Below, one piece after another: positions 5,921-6,426 of a DNA stretch of 6,426 nt (the first letter of the stretch is position 1; each line of letters starts with the position of its first letter). Made by a program: the position numbers and the translations under genes. The DNA comes from Methylococcaceae bacterium (lineage in GTDB: Bacteria; Pseudomonadota; Gammaproteobacteria; Methylococcales; Methylomonadaceae): contig SXIZ01000046.1 of assembly GCA_005779525.1 (NCBI GenBank), positions 1-6,426 of the forward strand. Reading direction: 5' to 3'. The notes under the pieces were generated by a model. The model was not told the DNA's origin. It did not search any database and saw only the letters and a list, made by a program, of their open reading frames with translations.

Positions 5921-5989
5921 GACCAACACTGCCCAGAGATTAAAATTCAGCAGCTATTGTATATGAGACCCCCTAGGGATGCACTAAAG
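5921..5989. promoter_or_regulatory. Divergent promoter spacer between the dehydrogenase and phosphopantetheinyl transferase genes
   Basis: This 69-bp gap must drive both divergent genes unless the transferase is read from elsewhere. On the minus strand TACAAT (5961-5956) is one mismatch from TATAAT and would give a leader of about 28 bases before the ATG at 5920; the -35 is poor. A perfect palindrome CCCTAGGG (5971-5978) lies between the two candidate start regions. No convincing plus-strand promoter is seen. Confidence 0.4.
5975..5979 (+). promoter_or_regulatory. Likely ribosome binding site of the phosphopantetheinyl transferase gene
   Basis: AGGGA lies 10 bases before the ATG at 5990. The in-frame upstream ATG at 5963 has nothing comparable, so this decides the start, although the spacing is long. 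Confidence 0.4.
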
Positions 5990-6426
5990 ATGACGCTTGA
6001 GCCAGTAATTAACATTCCCGAACACACTGTTGATGTTTATTTATTCAATATCGCACGCCTAAATTACGATGCAGCAGCTTGCTTCGCAGTCTTGGAGCCT
6101 CAGGAACAGCAGCAAGCTGAAAAATTTTATCGACCCGCATTACGTCAAGCCTATATCCATATGCATGCCCTTATGCGGCAAATTTTGGCAGCCTATATTC
6201 CGGGTGAATCTGCCGCCGATCTGCGATTTACAAAAGGCGAGTATGGCAAGCCCTATCTCGAAGCAGCGCCAGCATTGCGCTTTAATTTGTCCCATAGTGG
6301 CGATTGGGGACTGCTTGCGGTGGGGCATGACATTGAGGTAGGTGTGGATATTGAAACTATTAAACCTAGAGCGGGTTTAGCAGGTCTAGTTGCCAAGTGT
6401 TTTTCTGCGGCGGAGCAACAGTATTG
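5990..6426 (+). CDS. Sfp-type 4'-phosphopantetheinyl transferase (N-terminal 145 residues; 3' end outside the window)
   Basis: The open frame continues off the window edge after 145 codons. It transfers the phosphopantetheine arm of CoA to a serine of acyl or peptidyl carrier proteins. Visible family motifs, in order, are the helical EQQQAEKFYRPALRQAYIHMHALMRQIL segment around residues 40-65 (the LR..L core of Sfp proteins), a TKGEYGKPYL stretch, RFNLSHSGDWGLLAV, the GVDIE magnesium-binding motif, and CFSAAEQQY; the distal WxxKEA motif should lie just beyond the window. Sfp-type proteins are usually 220-250 residues, so about 40 percent is missing. An in-frame ATG at 5963 would add nine residues (MRPPRDALK) but lacks a ribosome site. 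No carrier-protein or biosynthetic cluster is visible, so the targets are unknown. Confidence 0.9.
   Translation, partial: MTLEPVINIPEHTVDVYLFNIARLNYDAAACFAVLEPQEQQQAEKFYRPALRQAYIHMHALMRQILAAYIPGESAADLRFTKGEYGKPYLEAAPALRFNLSHSGDWGLLAVGHDIEVGVDIETIKPRAGLAGLVAKCFSAAEQQY

Noticed and set aside
6069..6341. A plus-strand frame of 90 codons and a minus-strand frame at 6140-6328
   Set aside because: Both are other frames of the phosphopantetheinyl transferase gene, whose frame carries the FNLSHS and GVDIE motifs.

Overview
The window looks like a piece of a proteobacterial chromosome, most likely gammaproteobacterial. This is an inference from gene content and protein style (a cyanobacterial-type kaiBC pair without kaiA, multi-PAS GGDEF proteins, an hyi/glxR-like pair, an Sfp-type phosphopantetheinyl transferase); no rRNA, tRNA or other taxonomic marker is present. 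Coding density is high, base composition is mildly AT-leaning, and I see no mobile element, CRISPR array or stable RNA gene.

Layout. (1) Positions 1-494, plus strand: the C-terminal end of a GGDEF diguanylate cyclase whose start lies outside the window. (2) Positions 518-3988, minus strand: a three-gene cluster transcribed kaiB -> kaiC -> PAS-PAS-PAS-GGDEF, with gaps of 18 and 15 bp. It converges on the first gene, with only a 23-bp gap that holds a perfect 8-bp stem-loop. (3) Positions 3989-4262: a 274-bp AT-rich non-coding region upstream of kaiB with several inverted and direct repeats and a -10-like hexamer placed so close to the kaiB ATG that the mRNA could be nearly leaderless. (4) Positions 4263-5920, minus strand: a two-gene unit, beta-hydroxyacid dehydrogenase (tartronate semialdehyde reductase-like) then hydroxypyruvate isomerase-like, overlapping by 1 bp. 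(5) Positions 5921-5989: a 69-bp divergent spacer. (6) Positions 5990-6426, plus strand: the N-terminal 145 residues of an Sfp-type phosphopantetheinyl transferase that runs off the window.

How the genes work together. KaiC is a double P-loop ATPase that keeps both Walker A motifs, both glutamate pairs and the threonine/serine/threonine phosphorylation positions of the Synechococcus clock protein. KaiB keeps its conserved core. Without KaiA here, and with a C-terminal tail that does not resemble the KaiA-binding tail, this is best read as a KaiBC timer or stress module rather than a proven circadian oscillator. The last gene of the cluster is a predicted diguanylate cyclase with three PAS sensor domains, which suggests that the KaiBC state, or its expression, is tied to cyclic-di-GMP. 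The hyi/glxR-like pair would interconvert hydroxypyruvate and tartronate semialdehyde and reduce the latter to glycerate (glyoxylate assimilation), a separate function that happens to be adjacent.
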